The notes beneath the pieces were generated by a model. That model saw only the letters and a list, made by a program, of their open reading frames with translations. It did no database searches and was not told the origin of the DNA. This document shows positions 32,135-32,582 of a stretch of DNA of 32,582 bases, piece after piece (positions within the stretch are counted from its first letter, which is position 1; every line of letters starts with the position of its first letter). The DNA lies in the NCBI RefSeq assembly GCF_004959935.1, contig NZ_SMYN01000024.1, positions 1-32,582 on the forward strand, in the 5' to 3' direction. This DNA comes from Falsirhodobacter xinxiangensis (GTDB taxonomy: Bacteria; Pseudomonadota; Alphaproteobacteria; Rhodobacterales; Rhodobacteraceae). A program made the translations under genes and the position numbers.

Positions 32135-32582
32135 TGTGAACACCGCGCAAAACTACCTTTTGCGTCACGAAACTACCTCGTGCGTGTTCCGACATTCCCG
32201 TTTGCGCCCCTCTGCTCCGCCAGTGGCGAAGCCATCCGTGCTTTTCACTTTGGATGACCTCATGTCATCCGAAGGGCAAAGCAGGGTGGGCGCAGCCCGA
32301 CCTGCGGCCGGACGGTGATCTGACACACGGGGCCGGAGCGGTGAAATTGGGAGGGACCCGCGCCGTGGCGCGGGAGGAACCGGATTTCTCCGTGGAGGCT
32401 GACGCGGAGCGGCACCAGAGCCCGTGTTCAGAGCGTCGGCCGGATGGCAGGCGGACCAAGCGAACAGAAAAGGTGTCAGGCGCGCCAGAGCGGAGCGGAG
32501 GCGCGGCTGTCCTTCGGATCAGCGATCGCGGCCTCTACCGCGATCTCCGCATCAGCTTCCGTCGTTGCAGGGCAGGGGGTTA
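32135..32582. repeat. right copy of the long direct repeat, to window end
   Basis: Second copy of the 2284-2735 sequence, same orientation, offset about 29.85 kb. The iteron-like pair is at 32150-32189 (AAACTACC at 32150 and 32170) and the GGATGAC-CTCAT-GTCATCC hairpin at 32252-32270. Differences are single-base changes (for example GGCCGTAGC against GGCCGGAGC) plus small indels around 32185-32225. It may continue past the window edge. Confidence 0.85.

Noticed and set aside
1-32582. CRISPR array or rRNA genes
   Set aside because: No regularly spaced short repeats and no rRNA-like conserved blocks were seen.

Overview
The window looks like accessory DNA, probably plasmid or genomic island, of a high-GC alphaproteobacterium, most likely Rhodobacterales. 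Evidence for this: an alphaproteobacterial SOS box of the GTTC-N7-GTTC type before umuD, a DUF982 gene behind umuC, DUF305 and MauE-like metal cassettes, and a sulfite-oxidation set typical of that group. Two copies of a roughly 450 bp sequence (2284-2735 and 32135-32582) in the same orientation flank about 30 kb, so most of the window may be one unit lying between direct repeats. Each copy begins with paired 20 bp iteron-like units and a 7 bp hairpin.

Layout. 1-3.1 kb: small conserved genes (DUF983, DUF2934), a GFA-family gene broken by one in-frame TGA, the left repeat and a DUF305 gene remnant. 3.1-6.4 kb (minus strand): a ZIP transporter, a LysR regulator and a uracil-DNA glycosylase-like protein with overlapping ends, then malate dehydrogenase. 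6.4-10.6 kb: a divergent TDT/SLAC1-type anion exporter, the 5' stump of a Tat-exported protein, a sulfite dehydrogenase (SorA-like) with its cytochrome c (SorB-like), and an AcfC-type periplasmic binding protein. LysR, exporter, oxidase and cytochrome fit sulfite or sulfur-oxyanion handling. 10.6-11.6 kb: about 1 kb with no convincing gene but strong GC-rich hairpins.

11.6-16.2 kb: plasmid-type genes: an SOS-regulated umuD-umuC-DUF982 set, a tRNA-like fragment, a secreted protein coupled to a TrbM-like protein, and a serine resolvase with a res-like site. 16.2-18.3 kb: a MerR-controlled cassette (glutaredoxin-MauE fusion and DUF305 protein on one side, MerR and YqaA on the other). 18.4-21.75 kb: a CadR/ZntR-like MerR regulator divergent from a ZntA-type P-ATPase and an ICMT-family methyltransferase. 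21.72-24.21 kb: an IS21-family element with a frameshifted istB. It cuts off the last gene of an arsenic operon (arsR, two arsenate reductases of different families, ACR3, arsH, truncated MFS; 24.2-27.5 kb). A second arsR and a BASS-type 'arsenic resistance' transporter diverge from it (27.66-29.04 kb).

29.3-31.7 kb: an AT-richer minus-strand operon encoding a 57-residue peptide and two different SagB-like (nitroreductase-fold) proteins, with no cyclodehydratase in view. This is the best candidate for an undescribed system, possibly a ribosomal-peptide modification cassette. The combination of metal, arsenic and sulfite resistance, SOS mutagenesis, recombinase, IS and truncated genes suggests a mosaic built by repeated acquisition. 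All functional assignments rest on reading motifs by eye; no database search was run.
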